Shown: positions 42,956 to 53,227, counted from the first letter of the stretch. The stretch is DNA of 64,000 bases from an uncultured Clostridia bacterium (GCA_946567425.1 CAMNXF010000006.1:1-64000), one strand, 5' to 3'. Program-made: numbers and translations. Notes: generated by a model from the sequence alone, not told the origin.

Positions 42956-43561
42956 TTATTTAGAATACAGCTCGATAATTAAGTGCTCTGCGATCTCAAA
43001 GTCGAGATCGTCGCGCTGGAACGGACGTGTTACCTTTGCTGTCTGCTTTTCTTTATCCACGTCGAGCCACATGGGAGTAAGTCTGGCGCCCGCAACTTCT
43101 GCGATCTGCTCAAACTTCTTGCTCTTCTTGCTTTGCTCGCGGAGGGTGATGGTGTCGCCTACCTTAACTCTGTAAGAGGGGATATCCACTCTCTTGCCGT
43201 TCACACAGAAATGACCGTGAGTTACAAGTTGGCGCGCCTCGCGGCGTGTTGTAGCCATACCCATTCTGAAAACGATATTGTCGAGTCTGCTCTCGAGCAG
43301 CCTGATAAGGTTCTCACCGGCGATACCCTCTTCCTTGGTCGCCAGCTCGTAGTAGTGGTAGAACTGCTTTTCGAGAACGCCGTAGATAAACTTCAGCTTC
43401 TGCTTTTCCTTAAGCTGCTGACCGTACTCGGAAACCTTCTTTCTGCGGCTTGCCTCGGGGTGCTTTCTCTTAGAAATCTTCTTCTCGGAATATCCCAGTA
43501 CAGCGGGGCTGATGTCAAGAGTTCTGCACTTATTTGCGATAGGATCGCGATTTACTGCCAT
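42956..43561 (-). CDS. rpsD: 30S ribosomal protein S4
   Basis: 201 residues of S4, a primary binder of 16S rRNA that also represses its own operon in many bacteria. The S4 RNA-binding domain is near 90-150, with RLDNIVFRMGMATTRREARQLV. It has no N-terminal zinc cysteines, so it is the zinc-free type. Gaps on both sides (112 bp to rpsK and 312 bp to rpoA) are long for this cluster. Confidence 0.97.
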   Translation of the reverse strand: MAVNRDPIANKCRTLDISPAVLGYSEKKISKRKHPEASRRKKVSEYGQQLKEKQKLKFIYGVLEKQFYHYYELATKEEGIAGENLIRLLESRLDNIVFRMGMATTRREARQLVTHGHFCVNGKRVDIPSYRVKVGDTITLREQSKKSKKFEQIAEVAGARLTPMWLDVDKEKQTAKVTRPFQRDDLDFEIAEHLIIELYSK

Positions 43562-43673
43562 AATAAATATCCTCCGTTAATCTAAAACATATCGGTTCAC
43601 GAACCGACGCTGAGCAAACGTTGCGCTCAGCTCCATTATTTTACCGTTATCTGCATTGTTGACCTCAGCGTGA

Positions 43674-44069
43674 TCAGACACGTCTTCTCTTGGGGGGGCG
43701 GCATCCGTTGTGGGGAATCGGGGTAACGTCCTTGATGAGCTTTACCTCAAGACCCGCAGCCTGAAGCGCGCGGATAGCTGCCTCGCGTCCCTGACCGGGA
43801 CCCTTTACAAATACCTCAACGGTCTTAAGTCCGTGCTCCATAGCAGCCTTAGCCGCAACGTCGGCAGCGGTTTGCGCTGCGTAAGGAGTGGACTTTCTCG
43901 AGCCGCGGAAGCCCAAGCCGCCTGCGGAAGCCCATGAAAGGGCGTTTCCCTGAAGGTCGGTGATGGTTACGATAGTGTTATTAAAAGACGACTGAATGTG
44001 AGCCGCGCCGTTCTCGACGTTCTTGCGCTCACGGCGTCTGCGGATAACCTGTTTTTTTGCCTGTGCCAT
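43674..44069 (-). CDS. rpsK: 30S ribosomal protein S11
   Basis: 131 residues of S11, on the platform of the small subunit. [16 protein letters not shown] and the C-terminal [15 protein letters not shown] are diagnostic. It lies 19 bp after rpsM. The spacer to rpsD holds a CGGTTC/GAACCG hairpin and a CTGAGC/GCTCAG pair. Confidence 0.97.
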   Translation of the reverse strand: MAQAKKQVIRRRRERKNVENGAAHIQSSFNNTIVTITDLQGNALSWASAGGLGFRGSRKSTPYAAQTAADVAAKAAMEHGLKTVEVFVKGPGQGREAAIRALQAAGLEVKLIKDVTPIPHNGCRPPKRRRV

Positions 44070-44088
44070 TTATTTACCGCCTTTCCTA

Positions 44089-44460
44089 TTATTTCTTCTT
44101 GTTTGCAATGGTCTTCTTCGGACCCTTGCGGGTTCTGGCGTTGGTCTTTGTGCGCTGACCGCGAACGGGCAGACCCTTGCGGTGACGCATGCCGCGGTAG
44201 CAGTTTATCTCGACCAGACGCTTGATATTGAGCGCCACCATTCTTCTCAGGTCGCCCTCTACAACGTAACCGTCCTTGTCGATGACCTCGCGGATCTTCG
44301 CCTCTTCCTCATCGGTAAGATCCTTAACGCGCGTGTCGGGATTAACTCCCGCTTTTGCCAGAATATCGTTCGCGGACTTTCTGCCTATTCCGTAAACATA
44401 GGTCAAGCCGATCTCTACTCGCTTTTCCTTGGGCAGGTCCACACCGGCAATTCTTGCCAT
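44089..44460 (-). CDS. rpsM: 30S ribosomal protein S13
   Basis: 123 residues of S13, at the head of the small subunit, contacting L5 and the P-site t[24 protein letters not shown] and the basic tail [11 protein letters not shown] are typical. It follows a 136-bp palindromic spacer. Confidence 0.97.
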   Translation of the reverse strand: MARIAGVDLPKEKRVEIGLTYVYGIGRKSANDILAKAGVNPDTRVKDLTDEEEAKIREVIDKDGYVVEGDLRRMVALNIKRLVEINCYRGMRHRKGLPVRGQRTKTNARTRKGPKKTIANKKK

Positions 44461-44485
44461 AGCATTTCCTCCTTAATTCTATAGC

Positions 44486-44583
44486 GCGCAACAACGCTGC
44501 GCTCACTTCGTTCGCTAAAAAATGTCCGCAACCGTAGGTGCGACGAAGTCGCTTCGCTATGCTTAACATTTTTTCTGTTGCGC
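44486..44583. repeat. Nested palindrome between rpmJ and rpsM
   Basis: The outer arms GCGCAACA and TGTTGCGC enclose AAAAAATGT and ACATTTTTT, which enclose a CGAAG-TCGC-TTCG core. Read on the minus strand it can fold into one long hairpin with T-rich flanks. It looks like an inserted repeat or an attenuator inside the alpha operon. Confidence 0.65.
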
Positions 44584-44596
44584 TTTTGGCTCTTAA

Positions 44597-44710
44597 TCAG
44601 CCCTGTCTCTGTTTGTGCTTGGGTTCAACACAAATTACCATAACTTTGCCCTTGCGCTTGATAACCTTGCATTTATCGCAAATGGGCTTTACCGAAGGTC
44701 TAACTTTCAT
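44597..44710 (-). CDS. rpmJ: 50S ribosomal protein L36
   Basis: 37 residues with the zinc-binding pattern CDKCKVI and later Cys and His ([11 protein letters not shown]), so it is the zinc-type L36. It lies between infA and rpsM as usual. AAGGAGGG precedes the ATG. Confidence 0.97.
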   Translation of the reverse strand: MKVRPSVKPICDKCKVIKRKGKVMVICVEPKHKQRQG

Positions 44711-44766
44711 CGTAATACCCTCCTTAAAGGTTCACTGTTTGCGGCAGCATCAGATGTGTGATGCAA

Positions 44767-44985
44767 TTACTTGGCACGCCATGTGATTCTGCCTTTGGTA
44801 AGGTCGTAGGGAGACATCTCGACAGTCACCTTATCTCCGGGCAGTATGCGAATGTAATTCATACGCAGCTTGCCGCTGATGTGCGCTAAAATCTGGTGTC
44901 CGTTAGACAGCTCAACCTTGAACTGTGCGTTCGGGAGCGCCTCGAGAATTGTTCCTTCTACTTCCAATACATCTTCTTTAGACAA
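44767..44985 (-). CDS. infA: Translation initiation factor IF-1
   Basis: 72 residues of an OB-fold factor that binds the A site during initiation. I chose a TTG start giving (M)[10 protein letters not shown] because AGGAGA lies 9 bases before it and the result has the standard IF-1 length. A GTG three codons upstream is directly against the ribosome binding site and would be poor. It lies 1 bp after the KOW-protein gene. Confidence 0.93.
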   Translation of the reverse strand: MSKEDVLEVEGTILEALPNAQFKVELSNGHQILAHISGKLRMNYIRILPGDKVTVEMSPYDLTKGRITWRAK

Positions 44986-44986
44986 G

Positions 44987-45244
44987 CTATTCACTCTCCT
45001 GTAACGTGTCCCGGCTTAACGCGCGAAGCGTCTGCCGCAGCCTTTTGTCCGTCATTCCCTCAAGCTCTACCGAGTCCGAGGTCGTTCGGACGTGCTTAAT
45101 GTTCTTTTTTTTCGGGGAATCGAGCCTGCGCTCTTTTCCGTCGGCGACGAAAACAAATCCGCCGTCAGCCCCCGTCACGACCATGCGTCGACCGCTGTCG
45201 TGCCCCGCGGAGCTTATAACCACTCTTCCGACTATTATATCCAT
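44987..45244 (-). CDS. KOW-domain L14e-like RNA-binding protein
   Basis: 85 residues starting [22 protein letters not shown], a KOW-type beta barrel as in archaeal and eukaryotic L14e. In Clostridia and related groups such a gene lies between map and infA, as here; it may bind ribosomal RNA. The start overlaps the map stop (TGATG), so the longer upstream frame is not used. No ribosomal role is proven. Confidence 0.85.
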   Translation of the reverse strand: MDIIVGRVVISSAGHDSGRRMVVTGADGGFVFVADGKERRLDSPKKKNIKHVRTTSDSVELEGMTDKRLRQTLRALSRDTLQESE

Positions 45245-45999
45245 CAGTGGCTCTCCAGTGTCAGAATTACAGGTTCGCCGTTCGTGACGGCGACCGTGTG
45301 CTCGAAGTGGCAGGAAAGACTTCCGTCGGTGGTGACCACCGTCCACTTATCACTCAATATCCTTACCCGGCGCGAGTGGGAATTAACCATCGGCTCGATA
45401 GCGATCGTCATACCGGGCATAAGTCTCGGACCGTGACCCGCCTTGCCTTCGTTCGGCACCTCGGGATCCTCGTGCATATCGCGTCCTATCCCGTGACCGA
45501 TGAATTTTTCGGCGCAGACGTACCCTCCGCTCTCCACGTGAGCTTGTATAGCGTGGGAGATGTCGCCTATGCGGTTGCCCGCGACAGCCTTTTCAATGCC
45601 CTTGTACAGCGCCTCTTCGGTGTATTTCATCAACCGTGCCGCCTCATCGGACACCTTGCCGACCATAAATGTCTTGGTATTGTCGCCCATAAAGCCGTTA
45701 AGCTCCGCTACGATGTCGCAGGAGAGGATATCGCCCTCCTTAAGAATTTTCTTCTTGGAAGGGATACCGTGAATAAGCTCCTCGTTTATCGAGTAGCAGT
45801 TATGCCCCGGAAAACCCTCAAAGCCCTTGCAGGGAGAGTGTCCGCCCTTGGAACGAACGTATTCATCGACTATCTTGTCGAGTTCCCACGTCGAAATTCC
45901 GGGAACGGCGTGCTTTCCCGCAAGCGCCAGAGCCTGCGCTGCAAGCTCGCCCGCTTTCATCATAGCTTTAAGCTCGGTTGGATTTTTAATCTGGATCAT
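45244..45999 (-). CDS. map: Methionine aminopeptidase, type I
   Basis: 251 residues. It removes the initiator Met. The metal ligands are in the expected order: Asp in SCDIVAELNGF, Asp in GDNTKTF, His in GHGIGRDMHE, Glu in IAIEPMVN and a late Glu in CHFEHTV. It is in the usual adk-map-infA order. It overlaps the KOW-protein gene by one base. Confidence 0.96.
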   Translation of the reverse strand: MIQIKNPTELKAMMKAGELAAQALALAGKHAVPGISTWELDKIVDEYVRSKGGHSPCKGFEGFPGHNCYSINEELIHGIPSKKKILKEGDILSCDIVAELNGFMGDNTKTFMVGKVSDEAARLMKYTEEALYKGIEKAVAGNRIGDISHAIQAHVESGGYVCAEKFIGHGIGRDMHEDPEVPNEGKAGHGPRLMPGMTIAIEPMVNSHSRRVRILSDKWTVVTTDGSLSCHFEHTVAVTNGEPVILTLESH

Positions 46000-46023
46000 T
46001 TGCCTGTACGCTTTCTATCCGGT

Positions 46024-46656
46024 TCAGCCCTTGATCGCAGCGAGAACCAGCTTGGATGTGTCCGCGATGTCGTTCTGACCCTGTACCGTAACGAGCTTTC
46101 CTCTTGACTGATAGTAGTCCTTGAGAGGAGCTGTTTTTTCGTGATAGGTCTTTAAGCGCGCCTGAACGGTCTCGGGCTTGTCGTCAATTCTCTGAACGAC
46201 CTTTGCGCCGCAAGCGTCGCAGATACCCTCGACCTTTGTGGGCTTGAACTCGATGTGGTAGGAATTTCCGCAGCCCTCGCAAACGCGTCTGCCGCTCATT
46301 CTTGCCGTGATCGCCTCATCGGAAACGTCGATCTCGATCACCTTATCGATCTGTACGCCCATACTCTCAAGCGCTTCCGCCTGTGCGACGGTTCTGGGGA
46401 ATCCGTCGAGAATAAAACCGTTCTTTGCGTCGTCCTGAGCAATTCTGTCCTTCAAGATGCCGATAACGACCTCATCGGGAACAAGCTCGCCCGCGTCCAT
46501 AAACTTCTTGGCGTTGAGACCCGCCTCCGTGCCGTTCTTAACGGCCTCACGGAGCATATTGCCCGTAGAAACCGCGGGAATATTCAGCTCCTTGCAGACG
46601 ACCTCCGCCTGTGTGCCCTTACCGGCGCCGGGAGCGCCCAAAAAAATCATATTCAT
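46024..46656 (-). CDS. adk: Adenylate kinase, zinc type
   Basis: 210 residues that interconvert ATP, AMP and ADP. The P-loop is GAPGAGKGTQ at 7-16. The lid has four cysteines, CEGCG and CDACG, which bind structural zinc as in Gram-positive Adk. DGFPRT and ETVQARL are present. It lies 24 bp before map and 42 bp after secY. Confidence 0.97.
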   Translation of the reverse strand: MNMIFLGAPGAGKGTQAEVVCKELNIPAVSTGNMLREAVKNGTEAGLNAKKFMDAGELVPDEVVIGILKDRIAQDDAKNGFILDGFPRTVAQAEALESMGVQIDKVIEIDVSDEAITARMSGRRVCEGCGNSYHIEFKPTKVEGICDACGAKVVQRIDDKPETVQARLKTYHEKTAPLKDYYQSRGKLVTVQGQNDIADTSKLVLAAIKG

Positions 46657-46698
46657 AATTAAGCTCCTATCGCATCTTGTTTATTCAACGTGATTGTC

Positions 46699-48060
46699 TT
46701 AGTCCAAAAAGCCCGGGTGATGACGCATCATTATCTGGCTCTCGAGTGTACGAACCGTTTCGAGCGCTACGCCGACGATGATCAGCATCGTAGTACCGCC
46801 AAGCGATACAGCGGAGAAGCTCGGGTTGATCCACGAGAGGATTATCGGGAATATCGCGATTATTCCGAGGAACATCGCGCCGATAAGCGTTATCTTGTTG
46901 AGCGAGTTGTAAATGAAATCGGACGTCGGCTTGCCGGGGCGGTAGCCCGGGATAGCGCCGTTGTTCTTTTTCAGATTGTTCGCGATCTCAACGGGATTGT
47001 ACGTTATCGCCACATAGAAGTAGTTGAACGCGATTATCAGCACGAAGTAGATGACCGCGTACACGGGAGAGGTCTGCGCGAAAAATCTCACGAAACCGTC
47101 CCAGAACCCGTCTCCCTCTCCGGTAACTCCAAAGAAGAAACAAATCGTCTGCGGCAGCGACATCAGCGACATCGCGAAGATGATCGGCATTACGCCGCTC
47201 ATAGCTACCTTTATCGGAATGTGCGTCGACTGACCGCCGTACATTTTGCGTCCGACAACGCGCTTTGCGTACTGCACCGGAATTCGTCTTTCCGCGTTCG
47301 TCATAAAGATAACGAACCAGATCATCGCTACAAAGATGATCACCGTAATAATGATGAACACCAGATTTACGCCGATGTTGTCGGGGTTTGCAGAGATAAT
47401 TCCAATAAAGTTGGAGATCGTCTCGGGAAGTCTTGCGACGATACCTGCGAACAGTATCATCGAGATACCGTTTCCGATGCCCTTTTCGTTGATGCGGTCG
47501 CCGAGCCAGATGATGATCGACGAGCCAGCAACAAAGCACGCAACAATAGTTATCGCTGTCAGAATGACCGAGAACGTGTCGCTCGACTTATCCAGAACGT
47601 CGCCGTATCTCAATATCGCTCTGTGCGTGCCGTTTTCGTTGGTTATGCCGTTTCTCAGCGTGAAATAGAACGCCGTCGCCTGGAATATCGCAATTCCGAG
47701 CGTGGTGAACTTGGTGATCATATTGATCTTCTTTCTGCCCGCGTCGCCCTCTTTGGATAACCTTTCGAGCGGCGGTATCGCGACCGTCAGAAGCTGGATA
47801 ATGATCGAGGCGTTGATGTACGGAGTAATGGACATCGCAAGCAGCGTGCCCTTTCCGAGAGCGCCGCCCGTCATTACGTCGAGGTAATTGAGCAGGGAAG
47901 CGCCGGAGATCATCTCCGTGATCGCGGCGTTGTCAAGAAACGGAACGAAAATGCTGGATCCCAAACGGAACAAGACGAGGATAAACAGCGTGTACAAGAT
48001 CTTCTTACGCAGTTGAGTGTCGACCCACGCGTTACGAAAGACTGTAAGCATTCCGTTCAA
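46699..48060 (-). CDS. secY: Protein translocase subunit SecY
   Basis: 453 residues with ten transmembrane helices forming the export channel. The plug region, GSSIFVPFLDN near 30, and KKNNGAIPGYRPGKPT in the C-terminal half are typical. A GAGGTGG site is well placed for the TTG at 48060 (MNGMLTVF); the first ATG, three codons later, is less well spaced. It follows rplO directly. Confidence 0.96.
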   Translation of the reverse strand: MNGMLTVFRNAWVDTQLRKKILYTLFILVLFRLGSSIFVPFLDNAAITEMISGASLLNYLDVMTGGALGKGTLLAMSITPYINASIIIQLLTVAIPPLERLSKEGDAGRKKINMITKFTTLGIAIFQATAFYFTLRNGITNENGTHRAILRYGDVLDKSSDTFSVILTAITIVACFVAGSSIIIWLGDRINEKGIGNGISMILFAGIVARLPETISNFIGIISANPDNIGVNLVFIIITVIIFVAMIWFVIFMTNAERRIPVQYAKRVVGRKMYGGQSTHIPIKVAMSGVMPIIFAMSLMSLPQTICFFFGVTGEGDGFWDGFVRFFAQTSPVYAVIYFVLIIAFNYFYVAITYNPVEIANNLKKNNGAIPGYRPGKPTSDFIYNSLNKITLIGAMFLGIIAIFPIILSWINPSFSAVSLGGTTMLIIVGVALETVRTLESQIMMRHHPGFLD

Positions 48061-48504
48061 TTACACCACCTCAGCCTTTCCGCCTGCCTTTTCAATTTTT
48101 TCCTGAGCGGCAGCGGTGAACTTTACCGCCTTTACGGTCAGGCTCTTGGTGAGTTCGCCGTTGCCGAGAATTTTCACGCCGTCCTTAGCGTCCTTGATAG
48201 CGCCGCACTCAATAAGAGCAGCCGCGTCAACGACAGCGCCGCTCTCAAATCTCTTTTCGAGCTCGGAGACGTTGATAGCCGCAAATTCCTTTGCGAAAAT
48301 GTTGTTAAAGCCTCTCTTCGGCATTCTTCTCTGAAGCGGCATCTGACCGCCCTCAAAGCCCGGTCTGATAGAACCGCCCGAACGCGCCTTCTGACCCTTA
48401 TGACCTTTGCCCGCAGTCTTGCCCTGTCCGGAGCCGTGACCGCGGCCGATGCGCTTTACTTCCTTGACCGAACCTGCCGCCGGCTGTAATTCGTGAAGCT
48501 TCAT
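48061..48504 (-). CDS. rplO: 50S ribosomal protein L15
   Basis: 147 residues. [22 protein letters not shown] and the Gly-rich [20 protein letters not shown] are typical of L15, which helps late 50S assembly. The ATG is 8 bases from GGGGGTG; a GTG four codons earlier is less likely. It ends directly at the secY start. Confidence 0.96.
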   Translation of the reverse strand: MKLHELQPAAGSVKEVKRIGRGHGSGQGKTAGKGHKGQKARSGGSIRPGFEGGQMPLQRRMPKRGFNNIFAKEFAAINVSELEKRFESGAVVDAAALIECGAIKDAKDGVKILGNGELTKSLTVKAVKFTAAAQEKIEKAGGKAEVV

Positions 48505-48547
48505 ATTGCTTTGCACCCCCTAGTAAAAATTCGATGTTCTTGTATAA

Positions 48548-48724
48548 TCAAACCTCTTCAACCTTTACCAGGTGAGCGATAGTCTTGATTTTACCTTTTG
48601 TAGCCTCATTGTCGGGCTGTGTTGTTACAGAATTCACCTTGCGCAGTCCCAAAGAATACGCAGTGGCGATCTGGTTTTTCTTGCAGCTGTTCAAAGAGCG
48701 TACAAGCGTAATTTTTAAAGCCAT
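48548..48724 (-). CDS. rpmD: 50S ribosomal protein L30
   Basis: 58 residues, MALKITLVRSLNSCKKNQIA followed by TAYSLGLRKVNSV, the standard L30 fold. It lies in the expected place between rpsE and rplO. GGGAGGTTA precedes the ATG. Confidence 0.96.
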   Translation of the reverse strand: MALKITLVRSLNSCKKNQIATAYSLGLRKVNSVTTQPDNEATKGKIKTIAHLVKVEEV

Positions 48725-48747
48725 TTCATTAACCTCCCGCGTATAGA

Positions 48748-49242
48748 TTAGAGATCCTTAACGCTCTTGCCTCTGAGCGCCGCAACCTCTTCCGCAGTTC
48801 TCAGGCTCGTAAGACCCTGCATTGTAGCTCTTACAACGTTGCAGGGATTGTTGGAACGCAGAGACTTTGTACGGATATTTTTAATGCCCGCCATCTCGAT
48901 AACGGCACGAACGGGACCGCCCGCGATAACGCCGGTACCCTCGGGAGCGGGACGCATAAGAACCGCTCCTGCGCCGAATTTACCCGTGATCTCGTGGGGG
49001 ATAGTCGTGCCCTTGAGCGCGATCTTGTGAAGATTTTTCTTCGCGTCGTCAATTCCCTTGCGGATAGCGTCGGGAACCTCGTTGGATTTGCCCATACCGA
49101 AACCTACTGTGCCGTTGCCGTCGCCTACTACTACAAGCGCGGAGAACTTCATGATACGTCCGCCCTTTACCGTCTTGGAAACGCGGTTTATAGCAACAAC
49201 CTTCTCGGAGAGCTCGTTTTCTGTATTTTCAAAATTAGCCAA
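48748..49242 (-). CDS. rpsE: 30S ribosomal protein S5
   Basis: 164 residues of S5, linked to translational accuracy and start-site selection. The N-terminal dsRBD-like part has [21 protein letters not shown] and the C-terminal part has [18 protein letters not shown]. It lies 23 bp before rpmD. Confidence 0.97.
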   Translation of the reverse strand: MANFENTENELSEKVVAINRVSKTVKGGRIMKFSALVVVGDGNGTVGFGMGKSNEVPDAIRKGIDDAKKNLHKIALKGTTIPHEITGKFGAGAVLMRPAPEGTGVIAGGPVRAVIEMAGIKNIRTKSLRSNNPCNVVRATMQGLTSLRTAEEVAALRGKSVKDL

Positions 49243-49259
49243 GTCTGTTTCCCTCCTTA

Positions 49260-49619
49260 TCAGAAATTAAGTCCGCCTTCTCTTGCGCCCTCTGCGAGAG
49301 CCGCAACTCTGCCGTGGTATACGTAGCCGCCTCTGTCGAATACGACGTCGGTGATACCCGCAGCCTTTGCCGCCTCTGCAACAGCGAGACCGACTTTCTT
49401 TGCCGCCTCAATATTTCCGCCGTACTGTCCGAAGCCCTTTACTGCCGACGACGCGGAAGCTAAGGTCTTGCCGTTTACGTCATCAATAATCTGAGCGTAA
49501 ATGTGCATGGAAGAACGGAAAACATTGAGTCTGGGGCACTCGGGAGTGCCTGTGATCTTAGAGCGAACGCGCTTATGACGGCGAAGTCTGCTCTTATTTT
49601 TATCAATAGCTTTAACCAT
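49260..49619 (-). CDS. rplR: 50S ribosomal protein L18
   Basis: 119 residues of L18, a 5S rRNA binder. [18 protein letters not shown] and the end [20 protein letters not shown] are diagnostic. It lies 17 bp before rpsE. Confidence 0.97.
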   Translation of the reverse strand: MVKAIDKNKSRLRRHKRVRSKITGTPECPRLNVFRSSMHIYAQIIDDVNGKTLASASSAVKGFGQYGGNIEAAKKVGLAVAEAAKAAGITDVVFDRGGYVYHGRVAALAEGAREGGLNF

Positions 49620-49637
49620 TTTTCTTCAGTCCTTTCC

Positions 49638-50183
49638 TTACTTCTTGCCCTTGCCGGCTTTACCTTCCTTGCGGCGGATAACCTCATCGGCGTACTTAAT
49701 GCCCTTGCCCTTGTAAGGCTCGGGGGGACGCTTGCCTCTTATCTCGGATGCCATCTGTCCGACCTTCTGCTTGTCGATACCCGTTACGATAATTTTATTG
49801 GGTGCAGGTACCTCGAGCTTGATATCGTCGGTATCCTCAACCTCTACCTTATGGGAAAAGCCAAGGTTCATGATTACCTTTTTGCCCTGCTTCTCGCATC
49901 TAAAGCCGACGCCGTTTATCTCCAGCTCTTTCTTGAAGCCCTCGGTAACGCCTACTACCATATTGTGGATAAGCGTTCTCGTAAGTCCGTGGAGAGACTT
50001 GGAAAGGTTCTCGTCGTCGGGACGGGAAACGATTATCTCCGCGCCCTCGTGAGATATTTTCATAAGGTGATTGAACTCCTTGGAGAGAGTTCCCTTAGGA
50101 CCCTTTACTGTTACGACCGGTCCGTCGATCTTTACATCGACGCCTGCGGGAACAGTAACAGGCATTCTACCAATTCTTGACAT
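49638..50183 (-). CDS. rplF: 50S ribosomal protein L6
   Basis: 181 residues with two L6 repeats, [17 protein letters not shown] at the start and the conserved [16 protein letters not shown] at the end. AGGAGGAAT precedes the chosen ATG; the longer frame reads into rpsH. L6 sits near the GTPase centre of the 50S subunit. Confidence 0.97.
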   Translation of the reverse strand: MSRIGRMPVTVPAGVDVKIDGPVVTVKGPKGTLSKEFNHLMKISHEGAEIIVSRPDDENLSKSLHGLTRTLIHNMVVGVTEGFKKELEINGVGFRCEKQGKKVIMNLGFSHKVEVEDTDDIKLEVPAPNKIIVTGIDKQKVGQMASEIRGKRPPEPYKGKGIKYADEVIRRKEGKAGKGKK

Positions 50184-50199
50184 ATTACTATTCCTCCTA

Positions 50200-50598
50200 T
50201 TACCATACGAACGCAAGAACTTCTCCGCCGACGTTCATTTCGCGTGCCTTCTTATCGGTCATGATCCCCTTGGAAGTGGATACGATCGCAATTCCGAGAC
50301 CCTTCATTACCTTAGGCATATCCTTGCAGTTTGAGTAAATTCTAAGACCAGGTTTAGATACGCGGCGCAGACCGGTAATTACCTGTGCTCTGCTGTCGGT
50401 ATACTTGAGTGTTACTCTGATAACGCCCTGCTTGCTGTCATCAATGACCTTGAAAGCCTTGATGTAGCCCTCATCGAGCAGGATCTGCGCGATCTGCTTT
50501 TTGAGGTTGGAAGCGGGAATGTCAACAGTGGGGTGCTTTGCGGAGTTCGCGTTGCGAATTCTTGTCAGCATATCCGCAATAGTATCAGTGATCTGCAT
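50200..50598 (-). CDS. rpsH: 30S ribosomal protein S8
   Basis: 132 residues of S8, a primary 16S rRNA binder and, in Escherichia coli, the repressor of the spc operon. [18 protein letters not shown] and [20 protein letters not shown] are typical. The 132 bp upstream carry GGAC/GTCC hairpins near 50630 and 50690. Confidence 0.97.
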   Translation of the reverse strand: MQITDTIADMLTRIRNANSAKHPTVDIPASNLKKQIAQILLDEGYIKAFKVIDDSKQGVIRVTLKYTDSRAQVITGLRRVSKPGLRIYSNCKDMPKVMKGLGIAIVSTSKGIMTDKKAREMNVGGEVLAFVW

Positions 50599-50730
50599 TC
50601 ATTTACCTCCTAAACGTAAGCCGTTACGGACGCTATTTTGTCCGTCGTACCTACTTGATTTTCCTCTTGCTCGGACTTAAATGCAAACTTTCGTCCGATG
50701 AGGTAAAAATTCTGATTTTGCTTTTGGGTA

Positions 50731-50916
50731 TTACCAACTTGCTTTCTTCACACCGGGGATCTGACCCTTGTAAGCAAGCTCTCTGAAGCAAATTCTGCAA
50801 ATGCCGAACTTACGCAGATAAGCGTGAGGTCTGCCGCAGATCTTGCATCTGTTGTAAGCGCGAGTGGAGAACTTAGGCGTTCTCTGCTGCTTCTGCTTTA
50901 AAGACGTTTTTGCCAT
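50731..50916 (-). CDS. rpsZ: 30S ribosomal protein S14, zinc type
   Basis: 61 residues with [20 protein letters not shown], four Cys that bind one zinc. This is the short zinc form of S14 found in Gram-positive bacteria. It lies 14 bp after rplE. Confidence 0.96.
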   Translation of the reverse strand: MAKTSLKQKQQRTPKFSTRAYNRCKICGRPHAYLRKFGICRICFRELAYKGQIPGVKKASW

Positions 50917-50930
50917 CTTGTTCCTCCAAA

Positions 50931-51470
50931 TTACTTCTCGAAGGGAGCGCCCATAAGCGTGAGCAGCTCTCTTGCTTCTTCATCGGTCTTTGCGGTGGTG
51001 ATGAAGTTGATATCCATACCGCGCGTAGCGTCGATCTTGTCGTATTCGATCTCGGGGAAGATCAGCTGTTCTTTCAGACCAAACGAGTAGTTGCCGCGTC
51101 CGTCAAACGAGTTGGGGTTGATACCTCTGAAGTCGCGTACACGGGGGAGCGCTACATTGAACAGTCTGTCGAGGAACTCGTACATGACCTCGCCGCGAAG
51201 AGTTACCTTAACGCCGATGATCTGACCCTCTCTGAGCTTAAAGTTCGCAACGGACTTCTTGGAGCGGCACGCTACGGGCTTCTGACCCGTGATCGCTGCA
51301 AGCTCCGCCATTACGTTTTCGATGATCTTTGCGTTTTCCTTAGCCTCGCCGCAGCCGACGTTGACTACGATCTTGTCAAGCTTCGGCGTCTGCATTACGG
51401 ACTTGTAGCCGAACTTCTTGAAAAGGGCGGGAGCTACGGTTTCCTTGTAGAAATCCTTCATTCTTGCCAT
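50931..51470 (-). CDS. rplE: 50S ribosomal protein L5
   Basis: 179 residues of L5, which binds 5S rRNA and touches the P-site t[23 protein letters not shown] and [20 protein letters not shown] are typical. A 101-bp spacer separates it from rplX. Confidence 0.97.
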   Translation of the reverse strand: MARMKDFYKETVAPALFKKFGYKSVMQTPKLDKIVVNVGCGEAKENAKIIENVMAELAAITGQKPVACRSKKSVANFKLREGQIIGVKVTLRGEVMYEFLDRLFNVALPRVRDFRGINPNSFDGRGNYSFGLKEQLIFPEIEYDKIDATRGMDINFITTAKTDEEARELLTLMGAPFEK

Positions 51471-51571
51471 TGTTACTTCTCCTATCTGCCGGATTTTAGC
51501 AACGGAAGAACCTGCGGAATTATCCGCCGTTATCGTTCCGTGCTGCTTATACCCGACACGTCTTCCGGTTA

Positions 51572-51901
51572 TTAGTATTTAAGCTCTGCACCGCAGTGCT
51601 TGCAAACTCTGATCTTCTTACCGTCCTCGATCTTGTGACCGATTCTGGTGGGCTTATTGCACTTGGGGCAAACGGGCATTACCTTGCAGGCATAAATCGG
51701 GCTTTCCGCTTGAACTCTGCCGCCAAGCTGACCCTGCTGACGGGGCTTAACGTGCTTGGTAACCATGTTGATACCCTCAACGATCACCTTGCCCTCCTTG
51801 GGGGAAACGGTGAGCACCTTGCCGGTCTTGCCCTTGTCGCCCTTTTTATCGCCGACCATAAGCATTACGGTATCGCCTGTCTTAACGTGTATCTTATTCA
51901 T
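51572..51901 (-). CDS. rplX: 50S ribosomal protein L24
   Basis: 109 residues with an N-terminal KOW motif ([20 protein letters not shown]) and a C-terminal segment with [13 protein letters not shown] and [10 protein letters not shown], a zinc-ribbon-like end. L24 starts assembly of the 50S subunit. It lies 15 bp after rplN. Confidence 0.97.
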   Translation of the reverse strand: MNKIHVKTGDTVMLMVGDKKGDKGKTGKVLTVSPKEGKVIVEGINMVTKHVKPRQQGQLGGRVQAESPIYACKVMPVCPKCNKPTRIGHKIEDGKKIRVCKHCGAELKY

Positions 51902-51916
51902 AATCGCGATGCCTCC

Positions 51917-52285
51917 TTACAGTACTTCCGGAGCGAGGGAGAGGATCTTCATATAGTCCTTGTCTCTCAGCTCTCTGGCAACCGGCCCAAAAATACGAGT
52001 TCCTCTCGGATTTTTGTCCTCCTTGATAATTACCGCCGCGTTTTCGTCAAAGCGAATATATGTGCCGTCGTCACGTCTCAGACCCTTAGCCGAGCGAACC
52101 ACAACGCACTTTACAACGTCGCCCTTTTTAACAACGCCGCCGGGTGTAGCTTTTTTAACCGAAGCAACGATAACGTCGCCGATATTTGCGTATCTTCTGC
52201 GGGTACCGCCCAACACTCTGATACACATAAGCTCCTTGGCGCCAGTGTTGTCGGCAACCTTAAGCAATGTCTGCATCTGTATCAT
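51917..52285 (-). CDS. rplN: 50S ribosomal protein L14
   Basis: 122 residues, [20 protein letters not shown] and [21 protein letters not shown]14 contacts 16S rRNA and binds the silencing factor RsfS. It is full length and 15 bp before rplX. Confidence 0.97.
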   Translation of the reverse strand: MIQMQTLLKVADNTGAKELMCIRVLGGTRRRYANIGDVIVASVKKATPGGVVKKGDVVKCVVVRSAKGLRRDDGTYIRFDENAAVIIKEDKNPRGTRIFGPVARELRDKDYMKILSLAPEVL

Positions 52286-52327
52286 GGCATTACTTCTCCT
52301 TTCATAGAATAACTGAATTAAAACCGC

Positions 52328-52582
52328 TTACTTAGCGCGCTCAATTACGTTTACAAGACGCCATCTCTTGTCCTTGGAAAGCGGACGGGTCTCCATGATC
52401 TCAACTCTGTCGCCGATATTGCAGGTGTTCTGCTCGTCGTGAGCCTTGAGCTTAATGGTGCGCTTTACGATCTTCTTGTAAAGAGGATGACGAACATTGT
52501 CCTCGATGGCAACGACGATCGTCTTGTCCATCTTGTTGCTGACTACCTTGCCGACTCTTGTCTTTCTTAAAGCTCTTTCCAT
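52328..52582 (-). CDS. rpsQ: 30S ribosomal protein S17
   Basis: 84 residues of an OB-fold protein that binds 16S rRNA early in assembly. [20 protein letters not shown] and the end [20 protein letters not shown] are typical. Confidence 0.97.
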   Translation of the reverse strand: MERALRKTRVGKVVSNKMDKTIVVAIEDNVRHPLYKKIVKRTIKLKAHDEQNTCNIGDRVEIMETRPLSKDKRWRLVNVIERAK

Positions 52583-52604
52583 GTTTAGTTCTTATCCTCC
52601 TTCC

Positions 52605-52805
52605 TTAATTCTGTGCCGTAAGCTCGCGCTCGCGCTGAATGGTCTTAATGCGGGCGATATCTTTCTTGACAGCCTTTATTCTTGTGGGATTGTCAAGCTG
52701 ATTTACGGCAAGCTGGAAGCGAAGATTAAAGAGCTCTGCTTTGAGTTCGGCGAGCTTAGTTTCAAGCTCTGTTTCCGAGAGATATTTGATTTCCGAAGCC
52801 TTCAT
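52605..52805 (-). CDS. rpmC: 50S ribosomal protein L29
   Basis: 66 residues of a helical hairpin near the exit tunnel, where it helps dock trigger factor and [23 protein letters not shown] is a normal N-terminus. Its ATG overlaps the rplP stop by one base (TAATG). Confidence 0.97.
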   Translation of the reverse strand: MKASEIKYLSETELETKLAELKAELFNLRFQLAVNQLDNPTRIKAVKKDIARIKTIQRERELTAQN

Positions 52806-53227
52806 TAAAGCTCACCTCCGTCTTCCTTCTTAACAAATTTGCACTTGATGGGCAATTTGTGCATCGCGAGACGCATTGCCTCTCTTGCGGTCTCTTCGGA
52901 AACGCCTGCTATTTCAAACATAACGCGTCCGGGCTTTACTACAGCTACCCAATATTCGGGAGAACCTTTTCCCGAACCCATACGAGTGCCGAGCGGCTTT
53001 GTCGTAACGGGCTTATCCGGGAAGATCTTGATCCAAACCTGACCGCCGCGCTTGATGTAACGCGTCATGGCAATACGAGCCGCCTCGATCTGGTTGGACT
53101 TTATCCATGCAGCCTCGAGTGCCTGTAAGCCGTACTGTCCGTTGGAAACGGTGTTGCCTCTTGTAGCAACGCCCTTGCGGCGGCCTCTCTGCACTCTTCT
53201 GTACTTTACTCTCTTAGGAAGCAGCAT
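52805..53227 (-). CDS. rplP: 50S ribosomal protein L16
   Basis: 140 residues, [20 protein letters not shown] and [20 protein letters not shown], next to the peptidyl-transferase centre. It overlaps rpsC and rpmC by one base each, so the three are coupled. Confidence 0.97.
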   Translation of the reverse strand: MLLPKRVKYRRVQRGRRKGVATRGNTVSNGQYGLQALEAAWIKSNQIEAARIAMTRYIKRGGQVWIKIFPDKPVTTKPLGTRMGSGKGSPEYWVAVVKPGRVMFEIAGVSEETAREAMRLAMHKLPIKCKFVKKEDGGEL

